Source: Chthoniobacterales bacterium (lineage in GTDB: Bacteria; Verrucomicrobiota; Verrucomicrobiia; Chthoniobacterales; DASVRZ01). Taken from it: a DNA stretch of 64,000 nucleotides. The stretch lies in the NCBI GenBank assembly GCA_039930045.1, contig JBDSQB010000009.1, positions 1 to 64,000 on the forward strand, in the 5' to 3' direction. This document shows, one piece after another, positions 25,667 through 33,911 of the stretch. How positions within the stretch are numbered: the first letter of the stretch is position 1; every line of letters begins with the position of its first letter. Both the position numbers and the translations under genes were made by a program. Below the pieces are notes generated by a model. The model was not told the origin of the DNA, did not search any database, and worked only from the letters and a program-made list of their open reading frames with translations.

Positions 25667-27988
25667 ATGATGGACCCGGCGACTGGAAAATATCCATTCG
25701 TGGGTCTGACATTCGCCGCCATGGCTGGCATTTTGCTGGCCGATCACTGGCCCGCTTCACTCGGGAGTTCCATGGCAATCACAGCCATTGCCCTCGGCAT
25801 CTGGCGGCTCTATCGGCGAACTCCCACCTTGTTAGTACTCGTCGTCGCCATTTTCCATCTGCTGCACAGCTTGCAGTTCGATCACAATGCAAGTCGCATG
25901 TTAGCCGCGCAGCTCGGCGGCACTGAAACGACCATCCACGGCTCCGGCATCGTCGATTCCGTTCCCAACGAAATCGCGTCCTCCACCGGCAAGCTTCGCA
26001 GCAACTTCCAGGTCACACACGCCCAGCTAACTTTCGACGACACGCACCGGGTTGGATCGTTATCATTGCTGGTCAACTGGCCCGACGCCAAGCCAAAGCT
26101 GGGCGACCGAATCGAGTTTGAGGGCAATCTTCGGAACGTCGCCGCACCACGAAATCCTGGCGAGTTTGACTACCGAGCCTGGCTGGCGCGCCAAAACATA
26201 TTTAGCCAAATCACAGTCCCGTTTGCAAAGAAGGCCCACATCGTCACAGTCGGTTCTAACTCGAATCTGCGTCGCTGGGCCAATGAAACCAAACTCACCC
26301 TCGCCCGCATCATCACCACCGATCTAACCTCGTCGCCCGTCGAGGCGAGCGTCATATCCGCGATGATGTTAGGAACCAAGGACGACACTCCCGATTCGAC
26401 TCTGGAGTTGTTCATGAAGACCGGCACGTTTCATCTTTTCTCGGTCAGCGGGCTTCACGTCACCATGCTGGCGGCGATCACCTTTGGCATCTTCACCATC
26501 GTGCGAATCCCACGAAGAACGGCGCTGCTTCTAACCATTCCATCGGTCTTCATCTATGCACTGATCACCGGCTGGAGTCCGTCGAGTGTCCGCGCGGCGA
26601 TGATGACTTCCGCGTTTGTCGTGGCGACGTTGCTGGACCGCTCGTCGCTCTCCATCAACACGTTGGCCGTTGCCTGTTTTCTGATTCTGATCGCCAATAC
26701 CAACCAGCTTTTTTCCGCCGGCTTTCAGCTCTCCTTCACCGTCGTCGGCGCGATCATTCTCCTGAGCGGAACGATTACACGCTGGCTGCAAACATTTACC
26801 CAGCCCGATCCATTTCTTCCGAAGAAACTGCTCACGCCTTTTCAGAAAAGCCGCTGGCTGGTGACTAACAAAATCGCTGGCAATCTCGGCCTCACTCTTT
26901 CCGCCTGGGCCGGTTCGCTCCCGCTGACAGCAGTCTATTTTAACCTGCTCTCACCTGTCGCGCTCGTTGCCAATCTCTGCATCGTTCCCCTCGCCTTTCT
27001 CATTCTAACCTTGGGCATTCTCAGCCTGATGTCCTCGCTGGTTAGTTCATGGCTGGTGGTCGCATTTAACAACACGAGCTGGGCCTTCGTGAAAGTGCTT
27101 CTCCTCGTGTTAGGTGCCTTTGCCGCGATTCCCGGCAGCTCGGCTTTTGTGGGCTCGCATTGGTGGCAGCGTCCGAGTCAGCAGCGTGTCACGTTCTTTG
27201 ACTTGGGCAGCGGCGGAGCGACTGCGATTGAGACGAGCAACAGTTGCTGGTTAGTCGATTGTGGATCGGACACAGACTATCGCCGCGTGGTGCGACACTA
27301 CCTGCAACAACGCGGCATCAACCGCGTCGATGGCATCCTTCTAACCCATGGCGATGGAAGTCATATCGGAGGCATCACGCAGTTTCTGATCGATTTCCCA
27401 AAGGCTGCGGTCTATGTGCCCGAAGCAGGCCGAAAGTCGATTGTCTTCCGGCGGTTGGTTAACAAAGACACCGCCCACTGGATCACTGCCGGTGCGAATT
27501 TTTCTGTGGATGACCATGTTAGCATTGATGTTCTTTGGCCGCCCTCAACAGTCGATAGTGGACGCGCCGACGATCATTGCATGGTGCTGAAACTCTCAAT
27601 CAACAATCAGATGTTTCTACTAACTGGTGACAGTGGGCTCACCACGGAAATGAATTTGCTCGCGAATGAATCTCCCGATTTTCTGCGTGCCGACTGGCTT
27701 GTTATGGGACGTGACCGCAATGATGTCGGCGGCTCCAAAACGTTTTTCCAGCGAGTTGGGGCGAGATCAGTTTTGACAACTGGCACGAATTTTCCGCCTG
27801 CGGAAAAGGTTCCCGCATCGTGGGTTAAAAACTGCCGAGAGTTAGGTTTGAATTTTCTCCGCTTTGATGAAACGGGTGCGGTGCAAATCGACTTGCAGGA
27901 GAAGAAGGTGGACGTGAAAACTTTTGCCCGCGCGGGCGAGGTTACTTCAAGCGACGCAGTAGTTCCGCCGCGAAGTATATCCCGGTGA
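25667..27988 (+). CDS. comEC: ComEC/Rec2-family DNA uptake channel
   Basis: ComEC carries single-stranded DNA through the inner membrane during natural transformation. The 773 residues hold an N-terminal DUF4131 region and a middle competence domain of about eight helices, including FHLFSVSGLHVTMLA and GWSPSSVRAAMMTS. A C-terminal metallo-beta-lactamase-like domain starts near VTFFDLGSGGATAIE. The metal motif reads LTHGDGSHIGG, with Ser where the usual THxDxDH has its second Asp, so nuclease activity is in doubt. It starts one base after the lpxK stop and runs 47 bp into the convergent lipB. Confidence 0.93.
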   Translation: MMDPATGKYPFVGLTFAAMAGILLADHWPASLGSSMAITAIALGIWRLYRRTPTLLVLVVAIFHLLHSLQFDHNASRMLAAQLGGTETTIHGSGIVDSVPNEIASSTGKLRSNFQVTHAQLTFDDTHRVGSLSLLVNWPDAKPKLGDRIEFEGNLRNVAAPRNPGEFDYRAWLARQNIFSQITVPFAKKAHIVTVGSNSNLRRWANETKLTLARIITTDLTSSPVEASVISAMMLGTKDDTPDSTLELFMKTGTFHLFSVSGLHVTMLAAITFGIFTIVRIPRRTALLLTIPSVFIYALITGWSPSSVRAAMMTSAFVVATLLDRSSLSINTLAVACFLILIANTNQLFSAGFQLSFTVVGAIILLSGTITRWLQTFTQPDPFLPKKLLTPFQKSRWLVTNKIAGNLGLTLSAWAGSLPLTAVYFNLLSPVALVANLCIVPLAFLILTLGILSLMSSLVSSWLVVAFNNTSWAFVKVLLLVLGAFAAIPGSSAFVGSHWWQRPSQQRVTFFDLGSGGATAIETSNSCWLVDCGSDTDYRRVVRHYLQQRGINRVDGILLTHGDGSHIGGITQFLIDFPKAAVYVPEAGRKSIVFRRLVNKDTAHWITAGANFSVDDHVSIDVLWPPSTVDSGRADDHCMVLKLSINNQMFLLTGDSGLTTEMNLLANESPDFLRADWLVMGRDRNDVGGSKTFFQRVGARSVLTTGTNFPPAEKVPASWVKNCRELGLNFLRFDETGAVQIDLQEKKVDVKTFARAGEVTSSDAVVPPRSISR

Positions 27989-28559
27989 CATCGGCGAACT
28001 CCTTCACCGTCACATTGCGCCCTAACTCGATGCTGAGTGAAGTCATTGTGACACCTGCGATTCCGCAGGGTGTGATCGCTGCGAAGCCCGATAGATCGCG
28101 GCTAACATTCAGCGCGAAGCCGTGCATGGAGATCCATTTTCTAACACCGACTCCGATGCTGGCGATCTTGCGATCCTCGACCCAGACTCCAGTGAGTCCT
28201 TCACGACGTTGAGCGTGAACTTCGTAGATCGCTAGTATCTCGATGAGAAGTTCTTCCAGTGTGCGCAGATAGTGATGCAAGTCGCGTCTTAGTTCATTGA
28301 GGTCGATGATCGGGTAGCCGACCAACTGTCCGGGACCATGATAGGTGGCCTGTCCTCCGCGATTTGTCTGAATCACCGGATGCGACAGCAAACCTGTTCG
28401 CAAGCTAGATTGATCCGGCGTGCGTCCGATGGTGTAAATGGGTTCATGCTCGAGCAAAAGCAGCATGTTAGCATCGTGTTCCGCTACTAGCTTTTCCTGC
28501 AAGGCGAGTGCGTCCGGGTAGTTGACGCGTCCGAGCCATTGGACTTGAAGTCCGCTCAT
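27942..28559 (-). CDS. lipB: Octanoyltransferase
   Basis: LipB moves octanoate from acyl carrier protein to lipoyl domains. The 205 residues fit. Motifs are LLLLEHEPIYTIGR, NRGGQATYHGPGQLVGYPIIDL, GVWVEDRKIASIGVGVRKWISMHGFALNV (catalytic Lys) and AAITPCGIAGVTMTSL (catalytic Cys). The 3' end overlaps the convergent comEC by 47 bp. The start overlaps ruvC by 4 bp, so ruvC and lipB are coupled. lipA is not in the window. Confidence 0.96.
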   Translation of the reverse strand: MSGLQVQWLGRVNYPDALALQEKLVAEHDANMLLLLEHEPIYTIGRTPDQSSLRTGLLSHPVIQTNRGGQATYHGPGQLVGYPIIDLNELRRDLHHYLRTLEELLIEILAIYEVHAQRREGLTGVWVEDRKIASIGVGVRKWISMHGFALNVSRDLSGFAAITPCGIAGVTMTSLSIELGRNVTVKEFADVTGIYFAAELLRRLK

Positions 28560-29059
28560 AGCCGTTCGCCGCTAAGCTGGCGGAGTTGCAGGCTGGACTG
28601 GCTTTGCAAATGCGTGATTCCAATCGCCAGTGCGTCGGCGGCATCAGCGGACGGAGTTTCGGTGAGTCCTAACATCGCGCGCACCATGAAGGCGACTTGT
28701 TTTTTGTCCGCCGCACCGCTGCCGACGACGGATTGCTTGATCTTGCGAGGCGCATACTCGAAAATGGGAATCCCATGCTGCGCGACTGCTAGTATCGAGG
28801 CTCCGCGAGCCGCGCCGAGAGTGATGGCGGTGCGCAGGCTTTGCACAAAGATTACTCCTTCCACGGCGCATTCCTCTGGGCGATGTCTAACTACTAGCTC
28901 GGTGATCTTTTCGTGAATGGCAACCAGGCAGCCGGACTGGGAAAGTTTCGGCGCATTGGCGATCACCCCATATTCGAGAGCGATGTGCTTTCGTCCATCG
29001 GATTCGAGCACGGCGTAACCTGTGCCGCGCAGGGAAGGATCTATGGAGAGCAGGCGCAA
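28556..29059 (-). CDS. ruvC: Holliday junction endonuclease RuvC
   Basis: RuvC cuts Holliday junctions with RuvAB. The 167 residues are normal. The four acidic residues are visible in context: LLSIDPSLRGTGYAVLE (Asp), CAVEGVIFVQS (Glu), and PSADAADALAIGITH (two Asp). The initiating ATG at 29059 is followed by MRLLSID. No ruvA or ruvB is adjacent. It forms a two-gene unit with lipB through a 4-bp overlap. Confidence 0.96.
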   Translation of the reverse strand: MRLLSIDPSLRGTGYAVLESDGRKHIALEYGVIANAPKLSQSGCLVAIHEKITELVVRHRPEECAVEGVIFVQSLRTAITLGAARGASILAVAQHGIPIFEYAPRKIKQSVVGSGAADKKQVAFMVRAMLGLTETPSADAADALAIGITHLQSQSSLQLRQLSGERL

Positions 29060-29152
29060 GGGAAGAAACTAGAAAGCTGAAACTTGAAGGAAGAAAACTT
29101 CGCCACGGCGAAATACTCAGCTTTCAGGTTTGCAGTTTCAAGTTTCTTTTGC

Positions 29153-29623
29153 CTACCTCGGCGCTGCGACATCGACGCTACCTACATCGAAGCCGGAGAA
29201 ATTCATGTCGCCGCTGCCTTGAGCGCGGATGACGATGAGAAACTCAGCCAGACTTTTGCAGCAACCGGTTGCGTAGAAACGAACCAGACCGACGGTGGTC
29301 TGACTGCCGAAGACGGTGATCATGATCGTGTCGTCGTCCACTGAGTTCATGAAAATGTGACTGCCGTTGCCCTGATGATAGACGGCGTTAAACTCGATCT
29401 CGCCGATGCGTTTCGCCAGTTCCTTGGTGGCCGCAAACGAGCCCGCAGCGAGCGCCGCGATGATGGTAACATCCAGGATTTCCGAATGACCGCACTGCGA
29501 GATGACATTTCCCCCCTGGTCGATAATGACTGCCAAATCCGATTCGCTCTTGTCGAGATAAGACTGAAGAATTTCGTCGAGTCGGGCGACTTCTCGAATA
29601 CCTAATGATAAAACTGTATCCAT
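29153..29623 (-). CDS. Roadblock/LC7-domain protein (MglB-like)
   Basis: This 156-residue protein has a single roadblock/LC7 fold: VARLDEILQSYLDKS, DLAVIIDQGGNVISQCG, VTIIAALAAGSFAATKELAKRIGE, then SHIFMNSVDDDTIMITVFGSQTTVGLVRFYA. MglB-type roadblock proteins act as GTPase-activating partners of MglA-type small GTPases. The gene follows an MglA-like gene after 24 bp at the end of a five-gene unit, which supports that role. A tail of about 25 residues (GSGDMNFSGFDVG...) is not part of the fold. Confidence 0.85.
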   Translation of the reverse strand: MDTVLSLGIREVARLDEILQSYLDKSESDLAVIIDQGGNVISQCGHSEILDVTIIAALAAGSFAATKELAKRIGEIEFNAVYHQGNGSHIFMNSVDDDTIMITVFGSQTTVGLVRFYATGCCKSLAEFLIVIRAQGSGDMNFSGFDVGSVDVAAPR

Positions 29624-29647
29624 AATGTTAGCAGGGGCGGCAGATGC

Positions 29648-30286
29648 CTAGACGACGGCGATTTGGGGAGGGGCGGAGTTGGCCTGCGCAGCATCGCTGG
29701 CTTTGTTGAACTTGTGAAGCAATAGTTGCGACACGACATTCAAGGAACTGAAAACATTCTGGCCCGTGCTGGAGATGACCTCGAAACTTTGCACGCGCTT
29801 CTTGCGGTTGTTCAGGAGGAATTCCATGTAGTTGATCGGCGCGACATTGGGTAGATCGCGTTTGTTGTACTGAATGATGTAAGGCATCTCGTCGAGCGAC
29901 ATGTTCATCTTGTTCAAGTTCTCCTCGAGATTCTTAAATGCCTCTACGTTTTCCTCCATCTTGTCCCATTGCGAATCGGCGACGAAGACAATGCCATCGA
30001 CGCTGCGGAGGACTAGTTGTCTAGTGGCGTTGTAGATGACCTGGCCTGGCACAGTATAGAGCTGAAACTTCGTTTTGAAGCCCTTGATAACAATGGCACT
30101 CAAAGGTAGAAAATCGAAGAACAAGGTGCGGTCTGAAGCGGTAGCCAGGGAAACTAGATCTCCACGATTTCCCGGATCGATCTTGGAGTGAATGTAGGAA
30201 AGATTGGTTGTCTTTCCGCAGAGAGCGGGACCGTAGTAAACGATCTTGAATTGGATCTCTTTGCTGGCGTAGTTGATGATGGACAT
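29648..30286 (-). CDS. MglA-like small Ras-type GTPase
   Basis: This 212-residue GTPase has the Walker A motif as YYGPALCGKTTN, which in MglA/gliding proteins replaces the Ras form. The switch region holds LYTVPGQVIYN where Ras has DTAGQ, the specificity motif is QYNKRDLPN (NKxD), and VISSTGQNVF matches the SAxxG region. MglA sets cell polarity and controls type IV pili or gliding in Myxococcus and Thermus. Here it sits between two roadblock proteins and downstream of a pilus-type motor ATPase. A role in switching that motor is a strong inference from context. Confidence 0.92.
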   Translation of the reverse strand: MSIINYASKEIQFKIVYYGPALCGKTTNLSYIHSKIDPGNRGDLVSLATASDRTLFFDFLPLSAIVIKGFKTKFQLYTVPGQVIYNATRQLVLRSVDGIVFVADSQWDKMEENVEAFKNLEENLNKMNMSLDEMPYIIQYNKRDLPNVAPINYMEFLLNNRKKRVQSFEVISSTGQNVFSSLNVVSQLLLHKFNKASDAAQANSAPPQIAVV

Positions 30287-30315
30287 ACTCTGGGTTTCCT
30301 CGTGAAAAAATAGTG

Positions 30316-32163
30316 TTAGTGGGAGGCAAGTTCTCCGCTGTATTGCTTGGCTAGACCATCGACGATGGCGATGAATTTTTCCTTCACACCATGACCTAGA
30401 TCGGACTGGTTTTGGTGGAGGACAGCCAGCGTCATTCCGCTGCCAGTAAAGATGGTTACCGTGTGAGTTTCGGTCGAGAGCGAGAGGTGTTTAAGCTCGC
30501 CAAGTTTCATCTCGGCAGCGTGCTTGGCCATCTTGCGGTGGAGTTGCGGTGCCATGGCGCTGAAGCCTTCGGGATCCATGAAGCTAGGCATGTTGCCAGC
30601 GAGGGCGAGTCCGTCCTCGGTGATGATTGTGAGACTGGCGACGCCGGGCAGGGCTGAGGCGAGTTTGATTACTTTCTTCGCATCCAGCGCGTCCTGGGTG
30701 CCGAGTGCGGCGTGCATCGGGCTCGGGAATTTGTTGCCTGTGTTGTTGAGTTTGCGCGTGGTGTAGTTGGTAATCGCCGGAGTAATCAGCGGCTTGGTGC
30801 GATTCGGGCCGGCTGGTGCCGGAATCGCGGCGGACAATGGCGGCGGCGAGGGCGGTTTGACCGCAATCGTGTCAGGCGTGGTGTTGAAGGGCGTCTCAAA
30901 TTCGTCTGGATCGACTTCCTGCTCGTGCTGGTCCTCGCGCATCTGGAGGGCGGTGTTGGGCAGGTTTTTGACGATTTCCGAAAGGGAAATGGGCACCTCG
31001 GAACCGGTGTAGTTTTCCTTGAACAACTTTCGCATGGACGGGCTGAGCGCCTCGGAAAAAGTTTCCATGGAGAGTGCGACGCGGCCGCTGGCGAGCTGGT
31101 TTTCGATTTGATCCAGCGGCAGATCGACTTCGCTGTCCTCCGGGATGCTGCCGAGCAAGGCCTCGCGCTGCTGCATCGGCATGGCCTGAATGAGCGGGCG
31201 AACGCGCACGGTCACGCGGCGATCGGAATCTCTCGGCGCAGGCTTCGCGGCGGGTTTGGGAGCCTCCGCCTCCGGAGTAGAGCTGAGTTTGAGTCCAATG
31301 GGTTTCGGACGCGCCGGGGCCACGGGCTCTGGCGCGGGAGGTTGTGCCACGGGCGATGCAACAGGAGCCGGGGCGGCGACAGCACCGGAGACTTTGTGGA
31401 TTTCCTTGTCGCGCTGGGCGGCCTTTAGGAACGGCGTTTCGACTTCCTCAAAAACCTCGGGTGCCTCCTGGTCGGGACGGGTGAAAAGATCACTCATTTG
31501 CGCGACGATCTTCGGCAGCGGGAGTTGGATTTCAATGTCCTCCTCGGCGGAAAGTTTGCGCTTGAAGAGGGCAGGCAGCGCCTCGGCAATGATCGAGAGC
31601 GGCACGGTGGCGCGGCCCTTGGTCATGTCGGAGTAGAGATCGGAGGCGTCGAAGCGCACTTCCAGCGTGGGAGAAACGGCTTTTTCATCCACGAAATTGC
31701 TCGGAATGCGGCTGAGAAAATCGCTGACCAGAAGAACGATCTGGCGGCTGGAGGAAGCTGCGGGAGCCGAATCAAAACTGAGCGCGGGTTTCTTTTTCGC
31801 CGTGGTCAGGCGCACCATTGGAGGCGCGGCATCCAGAGCGGGCTCAGACTCGGATGTCTCTGCGGCCGGGGACAGGCGGACCGGAGACCGACGGATGACT
31901 GGTGCTGCCTCGGGTTCCTCAGCGCGCGGAGCCGGCATGGAAATCGGCGACGGCTTTGGCAGGCTGGGCGTGAGCGTAATGGTCGGTGCCTGGGCTGCGA
32001 CGGCGGGTCTGCTGGCAGCGTGGCGGGCTTCCTCCTCCTCGGCTTCGGCCTCGGCCTGTCGAAGGCTGGCGGGCACGATGCGTTTGACGACCCGCGTGGC
32101 ACGGACGTCGTTGGATTGGGGGGGCTTGCGCCCTTGGGCGAGGTTTTTGATCCAGTTAAACAT
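30316..32163 (-). CDS. Duplicated-domain protein with C-terminal roadblock/LC7 domain
   Basis: This 615-residue protein, by my reading, has no described family outside the roadblock part. Residues 1-140 are low-complexity (Ala, Pro, Glu). Two related blocks follow, about 141-246 and 317-427. Each has a strand-helix pattern (ATVPLSIIAEALPALFKR versus RVALSMETFSEALSPSMRKLF), then IQLPLPKIVAQM versus VPISLSEIVKNL, and ends in an ETPF motif (EEVETPF, DEFETPF). Pro-rich linkers separate them. Residues ~490-612 form a roadblock domain. It lies between the motor ATPase gene (5-bp gap) and the MglA-like gene, so it may link GTPase and motor. Confidence 0.75.
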   Translation of the reverse strand: MFNWIKNLAQGRKPPQSNDVRATRVVKRIVPASLRQAEAEAEEEEARHAASRPAVAAQAPTITLTPSLPKPSPISMPAPRAEEPEAAPVIRRSPVRLSPAAETSESEPALDAAPPMVRLTTAKKKPALSFDSAPAASSSRQIVLLVSDFLSRIPSNFVDEKAVSPTLEVRFDASDLYSDMTKGRATVPLSIIAEALPALFKRKLSAEEDIEIQLPLPKIVAQMSDLFTRPDQEAPEVFEEVETPFLKAAQRDKEIHKVSGAVAAPAPVASPVAQPPAPEPVAPARPKPIGLKLSSTPEAEAPKPAAKPAPRDSDRRVTVRVRPLIQAMPMQQREALLGSIPEDSEVDLPLDQIENQLASGRVALSMETFSEALSPSMRKLFKENYTGSEVPISLSEIVKNLPNTALQMREDQHEQEVDPDEFETPFNTTPDTIAVKPPSPPPLSAAIPAPAGPNRTKPLITPAITNYTTRKLNNTGNKFPSPMHAALGTQDALDAKKVIKLASALPGVASLTIITEDGLALAGNMPSFMDPEGFSAMAPQLHRKMAKHAAEMKLGELKHLSLSTETHTVTIFTGSGMTLAVLHQNQSDLGHGVKEKFIAIVDGLAKQYSGELASH

Positions 32164-32168
32164 GGCTT

Positions 32169-33911
32169 TTAGGTGTCTTCTGAGGTTGTGCGCCACACTT
32201 CTTCGAGAGTGGTAATACCTTCTCTAGCTTTATCCATGCCCACCATGCGCAAAGTTTTCATTCCCTCGGCCACGGCTTGGTTTTTGATGACGGCAGCGGA
32301 GGCGCGTTTGATGATCAGACGGCGAATCGTCTCGGAAATAGGGAGGACTTCGATGACGGGGGCGCGTCCGACGTAGCCGCGTTGCTTGCAGCGGTCGCAA
32401 CCGGTGCCCTGATAAAATATTTCGCCAGCTTCCGGGTCGATCCCGAGTTTGTCGCACATTTCAGAATCCGGGATCATTTCCTCGCGGCAATTCGGACAAA
32501 TTTTGCGAACCAAACGCTGGGCGCAGGTGAGCAGAACCGAACTCGAAATCAGGAATGGCTCGATGCCCATGTCGTCGAGACGGGCGATGGCGCCAGCAGC
32601 GTCATTCGTGTGCAAAGTCGAGAGCACCTGGTGGCCGGTGAGCGCGGCTTTGACCGCGATGTCGGCGGTCTCGTTATCGCGAATCTCACCGATCATGACG
32701 ATGTCAGGATCCTGACGCAAAATGGAACGCAACGAGCTGGAGAAATCGAGCCCGATGTCGGCTTTCACCGCGACCTGGTTGATGCCGGCGAGCTGGTATT
32801 CGACCGGGTCCTCGACGGTGACGATGTTGTAGATCGGGTTGTTCAGCTCGGAGAGCACGGAGTAAAGCGTCGTCGTCTTTCCAGATCCCGTCGGGCCGGT
32901 GACGAGGATCATCCCGTGCGGCGCGTCGATGGCTTTCTTAAAGCGCTCGAGGGTGAAATCGTCCATTCCGAGGTTGTCCACGGAGCCGGCGAGCGCGCTC
33001 TTGTCGAGAATACGAATAACGATTTTCTCGCCATAGACCGTCGGCAAAAACGAGATGCGCAGATCGACATCCTTGCCGCCGACGGTGATGCGAAAACGTC
33101 CGTCCTGCGGCAGGCGGCGCTCGGCGATGTCGAGCCCGGCGAGAATCTTGATGCGCGAGGCGATCGGGAGTTGCAGTGCTTTCGGCGGCGAGCTGGCCTC
33201 CACGAGAGCGCCGTCCACGCGGTAACGGAGTTTGAGCGATTTCTCAAATGGCTCGAGGTGAATGTCGGACGCTTTTTCCTTGAGCGCCTGGACGAGAATC
33301 AGGTTCACAATCTTGATGACGGGCGCTTCCTCGCTGTCCGCCGCCATGCGGTCGAGATCGACCTTGTCCTTCTGCGCGCCGGTGATCTCGATGTCGTCGG
33401 AAAGATTAGCCGCCGAGCGCATCGCCTCGTCCATCGCTGCGGAACCACCGCCATGCACGCCGCTAAGGGCGTCCATAATGCTCTTTTCCGTTGCAATCAT
33501 CGGAACGATTTCCAGCTTGGTGCGCTGGCGGACGTCGTCGATGGCGAGCACGTTCAGCGGGTCGGCCATCGCGATGAAAAGCTTTGTGCCGAGCTGGCAG
33601 ATCGGCACCAGCTTAAAGCTCCGGGCCATGTCCTTCGGGATGAGTCCCATCACACTCTCGGGCACACGGATTTTCACCATGTTGATCGGCGGCGTGTCGA
33701 GGCAGCGGCCCATGCCGAGGGCCATGTCCTGCTCGTTGACGAATTGTTTCTCGGTCAGAATTTTCAGCAGCCGTCCGCCGCTTTTCTTCTGGAGTTCCAT
33801 CGCTTCCTCGAGCTGGCTGGGCAGCAGGAGGCCGTCGTCGATCAAGACATCGGCGATGCGCTCGCCGAAGGACTTGGCTGCAATCTTGGTGGTTCTTTTA
33901 GCGGTTGCCAC
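32169..33911 (-). CDS. Type IV pilus/type II secretion motor ATPase (PilB/GspE family)
   Basis: This 580-residue assembly ATPase has an N-terminal MshEN domain (residues ~15-150). The catalytic core has Walker A GPTGSGKTTT near residues 339-348, an Asp box in VTVEDPVEYQL, Walker B in DPDIVMIGEIRDNETADIA, and the His box TGHQVLSTLHTNDA. A zinc tetracysteine is seen as CPNC and CDRC. It powers pilus extension or protein export from the cytoplasmic face of the inner membrane. It overlaps the TPR-MshEN gene by 14 bp. No PilT, PilC or secretin is nearby. Confidence 0.95.
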   Translation of the reverse strand: MATAKRTTKIAAKSFGERIADVLIDDGLLLPSQLEEAMELQKKSGGRLLKILTEKQFVNEQDMALGMGRCLDTPPINMVKIRVPESVMGLIPKDMARSFKLVPICQLGTKLFIAMADPLNVLAIDDVRQRTKLEIVPMIATEKSIMDALSGVHGGGSAAMDEAMRSAANLSDDIEITGAQKDKVDLDRMAADSEEAPVIKIVNLILVQALKEKASDIHLEPFEKSLKLRYRVDGALVEASSPPKALQLPIASRIKILAGLDIAERRLPQDGRFRITVGGKDVDLRISFLPTVYGEKIVIRILDKSALAGSVDNLGMDDFTLERFKKAIDAPHGMILVTGPTGSGKTTTLYSVLSELNNPIYNIVTVEDPVEYQLAGINQVAVKADIGLDFSSSLRSILRQDPDIVMIGEIRDNETADIAVKAALTGHQVLSTLHTNDAAGAIARLDDMGIEPFLISSSVLLTCAQRLVRKICPNCREEMIPDSEMCDKLGIDPEAGEIFYQGTGCDRCKQRGYVGRAPVIEVLPISETIRRLIIKRASAAVIKNQAVAEGMKTLRMVGMDKAREGITTLEEVWRTTSEDT

